Source: Branchipolynoe longqiensis
Taxonomy: Eukaryota > Annelida > Polychaeta > Phyllodocida > Polynoidae
Assembly (NCBI GenBank): GCA_030323885.1
Contig: CM059192.1
Coordinates: 61,683,593 to 61,747,592, forward strand
Length of the DNA stretch: 64,000 nucleotides
Direction: 5' to 3'
Shown: piece by piece, positions 23,311 to 34,990 of the stretch
Layout of the letters: the number at the start of each line of letters is the position of its first letter
How positions within the stretch are numbered: position 1 is the first letter of the stretch
Position numbers and translations under genes: made by a program
Notes under the pieces: generated by a model
Database searches by the model: none
Seen by the model: the letters and a program-made list of their open reading frames with translations, nothing else
Told to the model about the DNA's origin: nothing

Positions 23311-24661
23311 CCGTTACCAACCGGATTTGGACTCCAACCTAAGTTGAATACCAAAATAACTATCTCAGACAGGCGCATTAGACTGCACTGTAGTACCTTA
23401 ATATAATTGTATACACCAATTTTTGTTGTTGATTTTCACTGACATTTCAATAACTTGACACGGGAAGAAGGTATTCTGCCATTGTGCCATACCAGAACTC
23501 TGTAATATTGTATTATTTGAATGGATCACCGGAACTAAGTGGCTCGTTATTACCGCTCCGAAGGGTCGGCTATATCTCCCCGGGTGCCATGGAAGCCCAG
23601 CGTTCTGCCCTGCGCGGCGGGCTCCCACTGGCGCTGCTGGAGTTCTGCCGGTAGAGGTCGTTCCAACTCAGCTGTCCTCGCTGTGATCTGCTCCTGGAGA
23701 CGAGGGTGGCTAACCGAACCCCCCTTCCCCCCAGTGAAGGGAACCTCCGCGGTTGAAGAAACTGCACACGCTTGGCCCTCGGTTGGTAATCAGCTGACGT
23801 GTTGTTGCGTTCCATCTGTTTTGTCAACCGAACTGCTTGACTACAATTTAGGGTAGTGGGATCCTTCCTTACAAGTGATAAACCCTAAAAGGGGTTTATT
23901 ACTTGGGAGAAAAACCACAGACCAAATTAATATGCACTTATCCCAAGCGGCTGCACGGTGAGCTAAATTCCATACAAAATGAACCGCGTGCTCATAATTC
24001 TGTTGACAGCGCATAGGCGCAAATTTCGTTGTCCACCTGTAGCTTGAAAGTGTGATTCACTTAGGTGTTGTTCGGTATTCCTTCTGAACCTGCCTTAGGC
24101 TGTGTTGCTGCCGTGTCTTTTCCTGGCACATTGGGTTAATGTTGCCAGCAGTGTGGGGCAGCCTGTCTGGGTTCGAACCCGACCTGGTCCAGCTTAAGCT
24201 GAGAACCCGCAGATGACGTGGTCTTTTGCGCCTATGAATCCGAGTTCCGTGGATGCTCTCATCTCCGAGCAAGTCTAACTAGTCTCTTGATTAATAAAAC
24301 GTGTTACCCCTGTAGTGGGAACATATGTTAGTGATTATTTATCAAAGTCCTAAGCACTTTTAAGTGTTCTATAGCTATTAATAATTTCCTTAATTAATTA
24401 CTGTTGCATTAGGGATATTGGATAAAGCTTGTCTGGTAACTTATACATTTATTAATATTTTTCTCAAGTTGGCAGGTAATTGCCAACCGATAATATAAAT
24501 TTGCTGATAACCACAATTGAGCCTGTTGGCGAGACTAACATGCGTAATTTGCAAACGAGGCTATTTTCGGCTTCCTCGCTCTGCACCTTCCGCTTTCCTG
24601 TCATTTTGCCCCTGCGACTCTGCCTATCCACTTCGCTTCTCACACCTACCTGATCACCCCT
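23311..24661. other. Region upstream of gag-like ORF; possible retroelement 5' sequence
   Basis: No gene recognised. A tRNA B-box-like GGGTTCGAACCCGACCTGG lies near 24169, and AATAAAACG (about 24294) is followed by TGTAGTGGGAACA. Together with the gag-like ORF downstream this could be an LTR or leader, but I found no matching second LTR. Confidence 0.25.
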
Positions 24662-25865
24662 ATGCCGCCGGTTCGGAAGCACCGGGGTAGGCCACCTCTC
24701 GCCCAGCAACAGAGGCGTGCTCAACCACCAAGGGCGGCTCGCTCGTCGTGTTACGCAGGGCCATTGCAAGACTCGTCAAGTTCTGCCTCCTCTGATAGTC
24801 ATGGAGGGCATGCGTCTGTGGGACACCTTGTGGAGTCGGAGCATGAGGAGTTACTAAGGCTCAGACCAGGTCTAGAAGGTTGAGTGGAGAGGCTTAAGGC
24901 TCTTGAAACTCGGTCCTCGACACCAGCCTCTAACCGGCACCGGTCTCCCTTGCCTCGCGCTCTGAGTCCGCTGTCTACGCCCACCAAGGTCAGGTCTCCG
25001 TCACCAGCCCCCTGTCGATGCCGGACCAGATGTTCCCCGTCACCTCCGCCTCTTTCACCACAGGTGTTACCTCCGCGCTCACCATGCACCAGGCACAGGC
25101 AGGACGCTCGGCTTCAGGACATGCCCCTCGGCCTCCTAGGACCCCGCCCCCTCCACCGCGCCCAGTGCATCTGGCGGAACAACTGGATCGGTTGCTTGAG
25201 GTGACTCCGGCACTGGCTAAACCTAAAGGTACACAGCTTCTACCGCATCTGTATATTACTAGAGGTGATAACTTCAGGCAGCTCTCCTCGGGTGAAGCAA
25301 CCTGGGTAGAATATTTCCTGGCCTTATGTCAGCTAGCAGTGAACCCTGCATTCCCGGATGTGTGGTGGCCTCCCCTTCAGAGACATAAGGAGGAGTTGGC
25401 CAGAATGGCAGTCACCTGGGAGTGGTCAACCTGTCGCAGGTGGTCAGAGCTAGCGAATGGCTGCTTTCGGCTCGGTTGGTTAGACAAGACGCGTATTAAA
25501 GACTTGCAAAGGGACATTTGTGCAGATGCTATGAAAGCTACCCAGCCCAAAGCTGTTTTCTACCCTCTCGGGAACCGCCCGGTAGCAGCAGCTGGGGCGC
25601 CCTCGGCCCTTTCAAACCTGATTCCGATTAATAGTCGTGACGAGTATAATAAGGAAACTGATGGGAAGGCGTGTTGGAATTGGAATTGGGAAAAGGATTG
25701 CGGGTTTTCAGAGTCACATGTTACCGGCCCTACTAGATATCAGCATATATGTGCCTTCTGTGCATATCGCTTCAGGCATACCCTAGTTCATCGAGAACAA
25801 GACTGTCTCAAGAAGTGGAACTTCCTGGATAAGAAGTCAGGGGGAGATCCTCCTGTTTCTCAGCA
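24662..25865 (+). pseudogene. Decayed gag-like ORF of a retroelement
   Basis: Plus-strand coding remnant. It starts at ATG 24662 with a basic, Gly-Arg-Pro/Gln-rich N-terminus (RGRPPLAQQ), then Ser/Pro-rich low-complexity sequence. An in-frame TGA at 24881-24883 and a frameshift near 25000-25100 break it. The best-preserved part is the frame from 25018: a Pro-rich linker, then a helical region (residues ~50-190; WVEYFLALCQLAVNPAFPD, ELANGCFRLGWLDKTR) suggestive of a capsid, then a Cys/His segment C-x2-C-x9-H-x4-C (ICAFCAYRFRH...HREQDC, residues ~240-262) resembling the zinc finger of DIRS/Ngaro-type gag proteins. After about residue 280 the frame runs on only by chance, antisense to the gene at 25866-27133. 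No RT or integrase follows. Family assignment is by structure only. Confidence 0.55.
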
Positions 25866-27133
25866 GTCAGTAAGTGTGTTTCCCGATGTTGACATTGTTC
25901 TGGTTCTTTCTGCCTTCATGAATTTGGACAATATTTGTACCATGTCCATGTATTGCAACCAAAGCCATGCTGTATGGAAGTTTTGTAGAGATTCCCTCTC
26001 TTCCTCAATTTTGGCAGAAGTGCACTCAATTACTTGTAAAAGTTGTAGTTCAGTGGAAGAAATAGTATCAATACAATTGCAATTGAGCAATCAATCAAGA
26101 ATCTTTGCTGCGCATTCCAAATCCTGGAAACCCATGTCTCCTTGTAATGCAGAATAAGAGTTTTCTTTACAACATCTGGGACAACATCAGCTGATTCATT
26201 GTCCCTTTCTGGTAATGGTAGATTGTAGGCATTTTCAACTAGAATGCTGTGCAATGCACCATGTACCGATACATTTCCTTGTATCATGCATGAAATCACC
26301 TTTGCTGTAAACATGCTTTAGACTATTAGCAGCATAGAATGTCTCCCGTACATCTTCTAAACCAGAAGCAGTCATGAGATGGTCTCTGCTGCTGAGAAAG
26401 CTCATTTAAAAGTGAAGTTCTCCTAATTGTACAGCAGTAGACTTGATTCAATTTTCTGTTGGTTCTGAGAGTTTAATCATTGATACCTTCTAATATAATA
26501 GCTGATCAAAGGTCAGGAGAGGGGTTACATCACACTGTTTGGCCTGTCTGCATACATAGAAAAGTTGAGTTAGTGCATGGGATGTTAATGGTATTCATGT
26601 CAATCATGTAAATAAAAAGAACACTTGCTTTCTGTGGATGCTCCTCCTGCGGTACAGTTTCATTATCCCTGACCAAGTTGGCATTGTGGGAGGCACTTCC
26701 CACAAAATGTCAAGATTATTAGTCCTGAGCTCCTTGTATGTGTTGAGATGTGAAGTATCAAGACTCCTAACCTGCATGATGTCTTTCATTGTCACCATTT
26801 TTCTCTGACCCTTTTTCATTTCTGTTACCATAGGGGTAACTGTTGCCACAATGCCCATACCATGGAAGGTATCATGACCATCCAGTGTCCTATCCTGGTC
26901 AACATTGTCAGCAATGAATTGGACATGACTAGTTTCTGTTTTAGGTATTGCCACATCACTTCCTTGTTGTAAAGCAGCACTTCGTTCAAAAATCTGTACC
27001 TCTGAGTATGAACCAAAGCCATGTTTTGTATACGGTGTCCACAAGGAAGTGTGATACAAACAGATGAGGTATCTGCATAGATAACCCAAACTGCAAAACG
27101 GGCAAGTAGAATCCTGGGGTCACAGGCTTGCAT
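25866..27133 (-). pseudogene. Decayed copy of a widespread uncharacterised invertebrate repeat protein
   Basis: Three minus-strand blocks lie in consistent N-to-C order but in different frames. Block 1 (27089-26604) has the hallmark VQFIADNVDQD...LDGHDTFHGMGIVATVTP, preceded by SEVQIFERSAALQQGSDV. Block 2 (26314-26030) has ADVVPDVVKKTLILHYKETW. Block 3 (26090-25860) has WLQYMDMVQILSKFMKAERT. From memory these motifs belong together in a large uncharacterised protein found in many copies in mollusc, cnidarian and other invertebrate genomes. Its function is unknown and its copy number suggests mobile-element origin. Here frameshifts, stops and gaps make it a pseudogene. Its end meets the gag-like remnant head-on near 25866, so the C-terminal third of the long plus-strand frame there is an antisense artefact. 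Confidence 0.6.
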
Positions 27134-27272
27134 AATGCCTGTACAAGGGAAACTAGTTTGTTCTCTTGTTTGTTTATTCCATGTATTCCCTATGTTTATT
27201 TGTGTTTATTTTTCAATTGTAATTTATCTGAATCTTACTAACCTTAGAATAGTAGATTACAACTCATCAGTG

Positions 27273-27616
27273 TTAAAGTTGCATAGTCCGATGCTTTACA
27301 GTTTCTGTAATTTTCTGAGATAAATATATTATACTAATCGTTGTAATCCACTTTACTTTAGTTTGAAGTAACTTTAATTTTAAATGGCTAAGTTTGGAGA
27401 TATTTGACGTCAAATCATGCCAAAATAATTTTGGCAAGGACGCCAAAACTCTGACACCATAGACTTCAGTAGTAACAGGTTCTATTAATTGACTTATTAT
27501 GCAGCAACAAATGCTTAATAAGTGCACCAGTGTCTAAGTTGAATATGTAGAATCAAATCTAGATAAGTGTTTTGGTTTTGAAAATTTGATGTTTTCATCG
27601 GACTATGCAACTTTAA
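27273..27616 (+). mobile_element. TTAA-flanked MITE, family A, reference copy
   Basis: TTAA (27273-27276), AGTTGCATAGTCCGATG, 300 bp of AT-rich interior, CATCGGACTATGCAACT, TTAA (27613-27616). The 17-bp ends are perfect inverted repeats. This is the cleanest family A copy. It encodes nothing. Confidence 0.92.
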
Positions 27617-27662
27617 TAAACATAGTTGAACAGCTGTAGATGTTATCCTGGGGAGATGAAAG

Positions 27663-27830
27663 TGGGAAATATTGAACCTAGAGTGGGAATCGAACCCACA
27701 TCTTTTGCACTCTGAGGCAGTGTGCTAACCATTACACCACCTAGGCTCCCTGATTTCATCATCCTATCCACACCCACCTGTCTATGTGGTTCCTTTCCTG
27801 AAAGGTCAGTGCACACTACTATAGTGCCAT
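27663..27830 (-). mobile_element. SINE family S1 (Gln/Glu-tRNA-like head), single unit
   Basis: Minus strand: GGAGCCTAGGTGGTGTAATG, GTTAGCAC and GGTTCGATTCCCACTCTAGG form a tRNA-like block. On its 5' side lies the family-specific leader with ACTGACCTTTCAGGAAAGGA and CATAGACAGGTGGGTGTGGA. The tRNA-like block lies inside the element, not at its edge, as in the other S1 copies. Confidence 0.85.
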
Positions 27831-27899
27831 GGAATTGAATATGTATTAGCAGCAGCTTTAATTTTATATAGGCATGAGACCTAATTTGCATATTTCCCA

Positions 27900-30392
27900 T
27901 GCTGCATCATGTCTGATCAAGCAAACAATGGTATAGTTGAATTCCTTGACCCCAAAAACAAATAAATACACACCTTGGATGGCAGAATTATTTGTTTGGG
28001 GTTCAGCTCCCAAATGAGGTAGATTGACTACCCTAAATGTTGTATAACCCTATGACAAACCTCAGCAGTTTTAGGTAAGCCAACCGACATGCGTTAGGTA
28101 AGCATCTCCTACCATTGGCTTGTCCCAAAGTTCTAAGTGAACCTAAGAAAATTTCAAGCGATGCTTCAAGCAGGGAAGTTTTACAGTCTCCATGAGTTCA
28201 GCCGGCCACGTTCCGCCGGTCCTGGGCCCGGGAGGAGGTCGGGGCGGGACGGGGGTAGCGGTAAAATGACCCCTCCAGGCGGGTTGAGCAGCCAACACAC
28301 CCACCTCAGTGCACACCCAAACAGAACATCAACACTGACAAAACACGCTTTGTGTTGTGCAAAGTACAAAAGGGAGTACTTACTAAATGTCTGTTACGTG
28401 ATGCCACACTTAGTATTTAAACGTACTACTGTTACTTTGTCTTAGTTAAGACACATTACTTGGTGATGAATGACCTCTGCCTCGCCATTAGCGTGGCTTC
28501 CGCTGTCCTTCCGGAGCGCCTCCCCCACCTCCAGCCTTCTCCCCGCCCCTCCACACATCCCTCCCCCAGCTGCCAGCCTCCAAGAGCGACTCGTGCCTCC
28601 CACAGTATTACGCGCACCATGCTAATGGCGGTTGGGAGCCAGGGAACCATGTATTTTGAAGCACACTGCCCGACTTACTCACAACTCCACCACGCAACCC
28701 GGTCCACTCACGTCAACACACTCGAGGGTTGCCCAGCGCATTCAGTTTATAGTAACACGGTTAATACTGGTCGTGCTACCACAAGTCCCTGTGTTGTTAT
28801 CCCCCCCCCCCCCCCACCCCCTATTCCCCTGTACAACGAGTGCCTGGGGCTGCAGGTTGGCGGTAATGGTTGCCGCGAGTTGGTAGCGCGGGCCCCTGAA
28901 GTAAACTGACGGTTTGACACGGCGCCTGTACACGGACATTAAAGCGTACAGTTGCAGTTCCACGTCTATGCCTGGCATACCGCCAAAAACCTGCCATCAC
29001 CGCCTCAGCCAAATGCGGGCGCATATCAAATTTCTTTGGCGGCAAGGCGACGCAACAAAAGCGTGATATAATTATTATAGAATTACAAATACAACAAGCT
29101 GTGTTGTGTTTGGATCTCGGCGGAGTGGCGACTTTGTGGCGTGGAAGTGATTTTTGTCGGCGCTGCGTTGTCGGCGTGGTCTTACAGGCCGGGTCTCGTG
29201 TCTACTGTCAGCAGTGTCAGTCAGCCTCACATTCACACGTCGCACCTTCAGTCGCGACGCACTAATCTAGCACCCGTGTAGGTGGAATTGTATAACACAA
29301 AATACATTAGTTTGCAGGGATCATTAAGCGCACTCACAGAAACTTATAGCACGTATACTATACTATAATAACATAAACATAACACACAGCGCCACACAAA
29401 TGGCTGTGGGACCAGCGCACCGTGGCCTTAATGAAGCATTAACACGCCGCTGGGTGGCGCTACTCGACTCCCCATCCGCGCCCTCTCACAAGGCAACTCA
29501 CCTGGCAAACTCTCCTACCAAACTTGTAATCTTACTTGTTGACATACGTCGAACTGACGTGTGAGTGTCATGCGTCTCAACCATTTCCGGTAATCATCAA
29601 ATCGACATGTTTTACATCCACCCTTCCAAGCTCACGTATTTCACATTCAAATCCCCGCCTGAAAGCACTGACAGGGCCAAACTTTGAGAGCTACACATAT
29701 TTGTGACAATTACATTTATCCGAGCCCAGTTGGCCCACAAGGCATTATAAGGCTAATAGTAATACGGTGGCGAAATTACCCAAATCAATTTATATCATTG
29801 TTCAATTTGAACATGGCTGGTGAACTTGGTGAATCGGGCCCCTCCTGTACCCACTCGTGTATCAGTTACACGGGCCATTACACTTATACCGCTTTTTGTA
29901 AAGCAACGAGTAATGAGCTCATGAAGTACCCTTATTGAAAAGTCTAAATAAATCTGACAAAAACATACTGCCATGTGCATTGCGTTGGCAGCGTATGTCA
30001 CACTACTATGGTGGGAACACCTATCACACAGGTATTCCCCACACTTATTTCCCTCTGGGGGGGGGGGGGGGGGTGTCCGATATCCTTGCCTCAAAAATAC
30101 GTGTTTTGCTGCCAATTGAAGCGTTGCCGCTGCGCACTAAAAATGAGACCCTGCAGATGGACGCCGTATCTGGCAAATTGAGCCTCCTCCATTGACGGAC
30201 ATATCGCGTTCGTGTCGCGTATCAGTTCGGTTTAGAAATCACATTTAATATATTCACATACACAAAGTTAGGAATATGCAACACAAGTTTATAAAATTGG
30301 TTACGCCTACGTTTGAGTTCATTTGTACATCAATAAGAGTTCTTTGAATCCAGACCCTTGGGGACAGCACGGGACGGAACAATATCACCCAA
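27900..30392. other. Unassigned DNA with GC-rich patches and poly(C) tract
   Basis: No gene recognised. GC/CpG-rich patches lie at about 28200-28280, 28500-28620 and 28860-29270. Homopolymer tracts include C14-C15 near 28801-28815 and G15 near 30057-30073. Open frames up to 149 codons (28460-28909) overlap on both strands within GC-rich sequence and show no motif. Confidence 0.35.
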
Positions 30393-30765
30393 AATGAAAC
30401 AATGCATTTCTCTGACTGAAACAGCAGTCCTCTAATGAATCAATACGAAACAATGCAGTTCTCTAAGTGAAACAATGGTCCTCTAAATGAAACAACACGG
30501 CCCTCTAAATGAAACACAGTCCTTGAAATGAAATATCGCAATCCTCTTAACAGTACTCTGAATGAAAGGACACAGTCCTCTAAATAAGACAATGCAGTCT
30601 TCTAAATGAAGCAGCGCATTCCTCTAAATAAAACAATGCAGTCTTCTGAACACATTACTCTCAATGAAACAAGTCCTCTAAATGAAACAATGCAATCCAC
30701 TAAATGAAACAATGCATACCTCTGAATCAAACAACACACTCCTCAAAATGAAACAATGCATAAGT
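30393..30765. repeat. Diverged ~22-bp minisatellite (AAATGAAACAATGCAGTCCTCT)
   Basis: About 16 degenerate copies of a unit with AATGAAACAATGCA followed by GTCCTCTA. Unit length varies between 19 and 25 bp. The short plus-strand frame at 30682-30882 is a by-product. Confidence 0.85.
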
Positions 30766-30857
30766 ACTATAGATTATCAGATGGGGGTGGTCTATTTTTG
30801 TGGTACATTAGTTAATTTAGCAAGGGAAATTCAATCATGGACAATGGGTATTCCTCA

Positions 30858-30957
30858 TTCCACTGCCCTTGCCCTATCCTAATAATACCGAACACCAGGT
30901 TAGTAGTGACAAGCATAAACTTCTAAGTCATTGGTTTCACTCGGTCAGGGTTTGAAG
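30858..30957 (-). mobile_element. S2 SINE fragment
   Basis: Matches the central body of the S2 SINE in minus orientation (TTGCCCTATCCTAATAAT, CACCAGGTTAG, AAGTCATTGGTTT). The head is mutated (GGTCAGGGTTTGAA) and the tail is lost. Confidence 0.75.
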
Positions 30958-31270
30958 GTGGTGACTATGCCCAACACAAACCACATAATCGCTGAATCCA
31001 CTCATGAAGGTCGAGTGCCTCAGACCTTTGGAATTCAACCGAACCTCGTATTGGTCGATACCCATCTCAGATAGGCTCTAAATTCAAACCATGTATCTCT
31101 CTTAGCCTTTGTGTAAGATTGGGAGCGTGCTAAGCGTGTACGCCAGTGGCTGCACCAGAAGGGAAGTAGCACATAGATGCAAGCGGGCAGATGTCAATGC
31201 TAAGGAATACTCAATAAAGCTCACCATACACATAGCGAACATATGCAAAATATCCCTCTCTAAGACACCC

Positions 31271-31704
31271 GTAAAGGGGCTGTCACATTACGGCGTATGG
31301 CGGGAGCGTATTGAAAACCTACGTACGCCGTGCTGGTGCCACTTTCGGGTGTGTTTGAGCGTATGGGGGACCTATGAGGAGCGTACGAGGAGCGTATGAG
31401 GAGCGTATGGGAGCGTGCTGTGACATTTTTTGACATTATGGGCCATACGCCCTCATAGGTCGTGTTTTTTTTAGCATGCACAAAAAAAATTGGACGGACG
31501 AATTTATGAAAGCGTATGGCGGCGTATGCCTCATACGCTTCACATACGCCGGCATGTTGCGGCACTGGCGGCGTATGAGTAGCGTATGAGTAGCGTATGA
31601 GTAGCGTATGAGTAGCGTATGCGGCGTATGCCGACGTATATGACGTAATGCCGCTACGCCGCCATACGCTCCCACCATACGCCGTAATGTGACAGGGACT
31701 TTAC
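31271..31704. mobile_element. TIR element, family D (GCGTATG-rich ends)
   Basis: Inverted ends GTAAAGGGGCTGTCACATTA and its near-complement ending GTGACAGGGACTTTAC. Immediately inside, CGGCGTATGGCGGGAGCGTA is mirrored at the other end by TACGCTCCCACCATACGCCG. The left half has 15-bp repeats (GGAGCGTATGAGGAGCGTAT, about 31376-31408); the right half has 12-bp repeats (GTAGCGTATGAGTAGCGTAT, about 31574-31622). It is non-coding; open frames across it are repeat by-products. Related ends occur near 41358 and 61592. Confidence 0.85.
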
Positions 31705-33895
31705 CAGTTAGATGACAATTTGACTGTGCATACTGGGGTTTGCTACTGACACAAACGTACAAAATGCACGCCCATGACCCACTTTCCGGGGAATCTGGAA
31801 CTTCACATGGATGATAATATTTAATAGTGAGGTGCTGATACTAGTGATAGTGTGTGTAGTTTGAACACAGGATAATTTACCCATATGAAACGGCAGAAAA
31901 TATTAAATTTTAAACAATATGTTTATTTTCTAATATTTTCTCAAATCACGCGTGTAGGGATTAAACCTGCACCAACGAGAATCAGATAGGTGCACGGTCC
32001 TCACACTAGTAATCACAATGCAGATTAGCAAATTAAGCGTAAATTACCACGTGAACTATTCATCATCTCATAATTTTGACGTTTAAAGTAGAACTAATTT
32101 AGAGCTCTAGCCATGATTAACAGCGCTGCTACTGCTTAAATAGAGACAAGTGACGTCATACAACGCGGGATCGTCTCATGTGCGTTGGCTGTAGGCCAGT
32201 ACCCTCAATTATCGCTCACGTCAACCTTTGTCTCTCAGCGTCCCTCGCGAAACCACCTTCAGTAACCGTTTTAAAAGCTTCCGGTCCTCCCATTTATCGT
32301 CTGCCGACTTTAGGGTGTCGAGCCAAACATCTCTGTCGGTGAAAAAAAAAACACCAAACCATACAAAAGACGCTCAGACGAGACAAATTTGCGCGTCCAT
32401 TATACTCACAGTACCCAAATTATATCTTGCAAATCGCCGCGCACAAAGGTCCCACGCTATGCGGACGCGTGGCCTTTTGTCTTTGGATCCGAAGAGGCCC
32501 GAAAAACTGGACAATTGTCACTGCCGACAATGGCCAAGTATTAACTAATGACAGGCTGGCGCATGCGCCTTCAACGCGCATGTCTTTGTGATGCAGGTTG
32601 AGGAGGAAATTTGACGTTTGTAATCAAGAAGCAATTGGAAGATGACAAGCGGGGCAAGTGAAGGCGGTGTGTGGGGAGGGGTCGTGGGAGGAGGGTGCGT
32701 CCACTCACGGACCAGGTGTTTATTAGGCTGTCTACTTTTGCCGGGTATGGTTGCTCACACATCATTCATAATGCGGGGATGTGTGTCGCTGACAGCCTGC
32801 GTCTTGTAGTCTGCACCACACCGACCGCCCAGCTGTAACCAACACTCAGTCACCTTCACCACCCCATGGCCGAGAGAAAAAACCGGACCGTGAGCAGACG
32901 TCCTCACATCAACGCCGGACTGCGTCTGACGGAGGACAGAGAGAGGACAGACGGGCTTATACGAGATACATCTGTGTGGCACCCAATTATCACTAGTATA
33001 ATATCTTGATAAGATTGAAACAGATTACTAATTACATTCTAGAAACATACGTGTATTTGTGTGCATGTGTACATATGCAATATCTCACCTTTCATTAGTA
33101 ATTCAATCTATGAATAGCGCATTTGCAAAATGGGTGTAAGTGTTCTCTGCATTGTATCAGTATCAACTGCACAGAATCTGGTGGGAACTGTCAGCGAACA
33201 TTCGGAGGGAAAAGAAGTCCGAGCAAGCGGGCACCAAACAGGTTGACCCTTAACGGGGGTTGACGGGAAGGCGCCAAAAAGGCGCCAAAAAGCGCGGCAG
33301 TTATTAATTTGATAATTGGCGGGAGGCGGCCTCACGCGAAGCACGTGTCACGTGGGCGCCAGATCTAGTCGATTCACGCGAGAAAAACGTAGCGTCTCAC
33401 GAGACGGGCGTGACAGGGGTCGGCACCCCGCGAAGTGCGGGCGGCTTTCACAGGGGAGTTTCTTGACGCGTTTCTTTTGAGGATCCCGCCAATACCGCCA
33501 CCCTCCTTTATGCCAACCCCCTTTACACCCACATCCACACACCCACATCCACACACCTTTGGGGCCAATCGTCGCCTGCTCCTGTCACCTTCTCCAGCGC
33601 TTTTCTGTGACGCAACGCCCCCTGTCTGTTAACAACGAAATGAACTTTGATTCTTCTGGGCCCGTGTTTTGCGAACAGAGATGGGGCAGGTCGGGTGGGT
33701 GAAATCGTCACTTCCCGCCTTGTGCTATGGGTATAGCTACAAACAATCGCCCATTCTGTCTATTGATACCCACTCTGTCATCTAACATTACCACCCCGCA
33801 GAGCCCCCCCCCCCCCCCACCCCCCCCGTCAAATGTAGTGGACCTCACCACCACATCGCCAGCTGAAAATACTCTGGGCAAGCCAAGAGTTATGC
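31705..33895. other. Unassigned DNA, GC-rich toward the right
   Basis: No gene recognised. About 33230-33480 is CpG-rich with two adjacent GGCGCCAAAAAGGCGCCAAA-like copies (33268-33291). A C run interrupted by one A lies at 33807-33826. Open frames here lack motifs. Confidence 0.35.
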
Positions 33896-33960
<65 letters not shown>

Positions 33961-33970
33961 ACACACACAC
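33896..33970. repeat. (AC)n microsatellite
   Basis: About 37 AC dinucleotides with a single ACAT interruption near 33954. The open frames of Thr-His or Val-Cys repeats across it are artefacts. Confidence 0.98.
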
Positions 33971-34990
33971 GCGATAGTTTAACTGTAGAAATGCCAATGT
34001 GCCAATGTGGTGCGTCGAGCTTGATACACCGGTTCACCACAGCCGGCTACCACAATGGATCAGATTAACTTCCAGAAGAAAGCTGCACCTGGAGGTGGCG
34101 CGGCCCGTTGTCGGTGTGCACCCTCGCACTACGCAGGGACCGGCGGCAGGTCGGATTGGTTGGGACGTGAACGTAGTGGCAGTGATTACTCGTGTAACCC
34201 CAGCCTCCCCACCCCCACCTCCACCGCCAGCAGGTCTCCCATCTCCAGGTGACCCTCACTTCGACCCAGGCCACTACCTCTACATTTAATCATTCTTCAC
34301 ACAATGAGCCCACGGCACACAATACGGCATGATCGCACCTGGGGTCGTAGTAGTAACACGTCGCAGGCCACTGTCGGCATGCAGACGTCAGTGTGGTGCG
34401 GGGGGAAGGTCCGGCACGGGGCGGAGCACGCGCAGGTTGGTCCGGTGCGCGGGTGTGTCCGGGCCGGTACCCCGTGGCTCGGTCAGGCCCCGCACCCTGC
34501 TCGCACACATATGTATGAGGCGCACGGTCGGACACTCTCTCCTACAGCGGACCCAAGGCAATCTATTTGGCGCGACACATGTCAGCACGGGTAGCAAAAA
34601 GACAATTACAGGCGTTCAGCCTTCATTATAAGCGCGCGCGGATCGCACTGCGCACGCGCCAAAATAGCTCTCTGTCCTCCCGCAAGATGTCAGCACTGAC
34701 AGAGGCAGAAAAGGGGAGCCTACGCCGCCCCCGGGGCCCCTTCTACTAAGTTACCACAAGGCGGCACCCTCCCTACAGCCCGCAGAAACCGCGCCAGGTC
34801 GACCACCCGCCATTCTGGGTTGTTTGTATATTAATATTTATCTGTACACCTAGGACTAGATCTCGAGGCAACAGGCTTCACGAGGCAGGTGAAATATATG
34901 AGCAAGAATAAAGGACTCTCCTTCATACCTCCAGGTGGCGGGAGTGGCTCCGAGCCGACTGGAGCCAAGTAGCTGCGCCAGTCCTCACCC
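33971..34990. other. Unassigned CpG-rich DNA
   Basis: GC- and CpG-rich with many short overlapping frames on both strands and no recognisable protein motif. A TATAAGCGCGCGCGGATCGC stretch near 34627 could be promoter-like. No initiator, exon or splice pattern is demonstrable. Confidence 0.3.

Noticed and set aside
33727..34068. Thr-His / Val-Cys repeat proteins across 33.7-34.1 kb
   Set aside because: These are translations of the (AC)n microsatellite.
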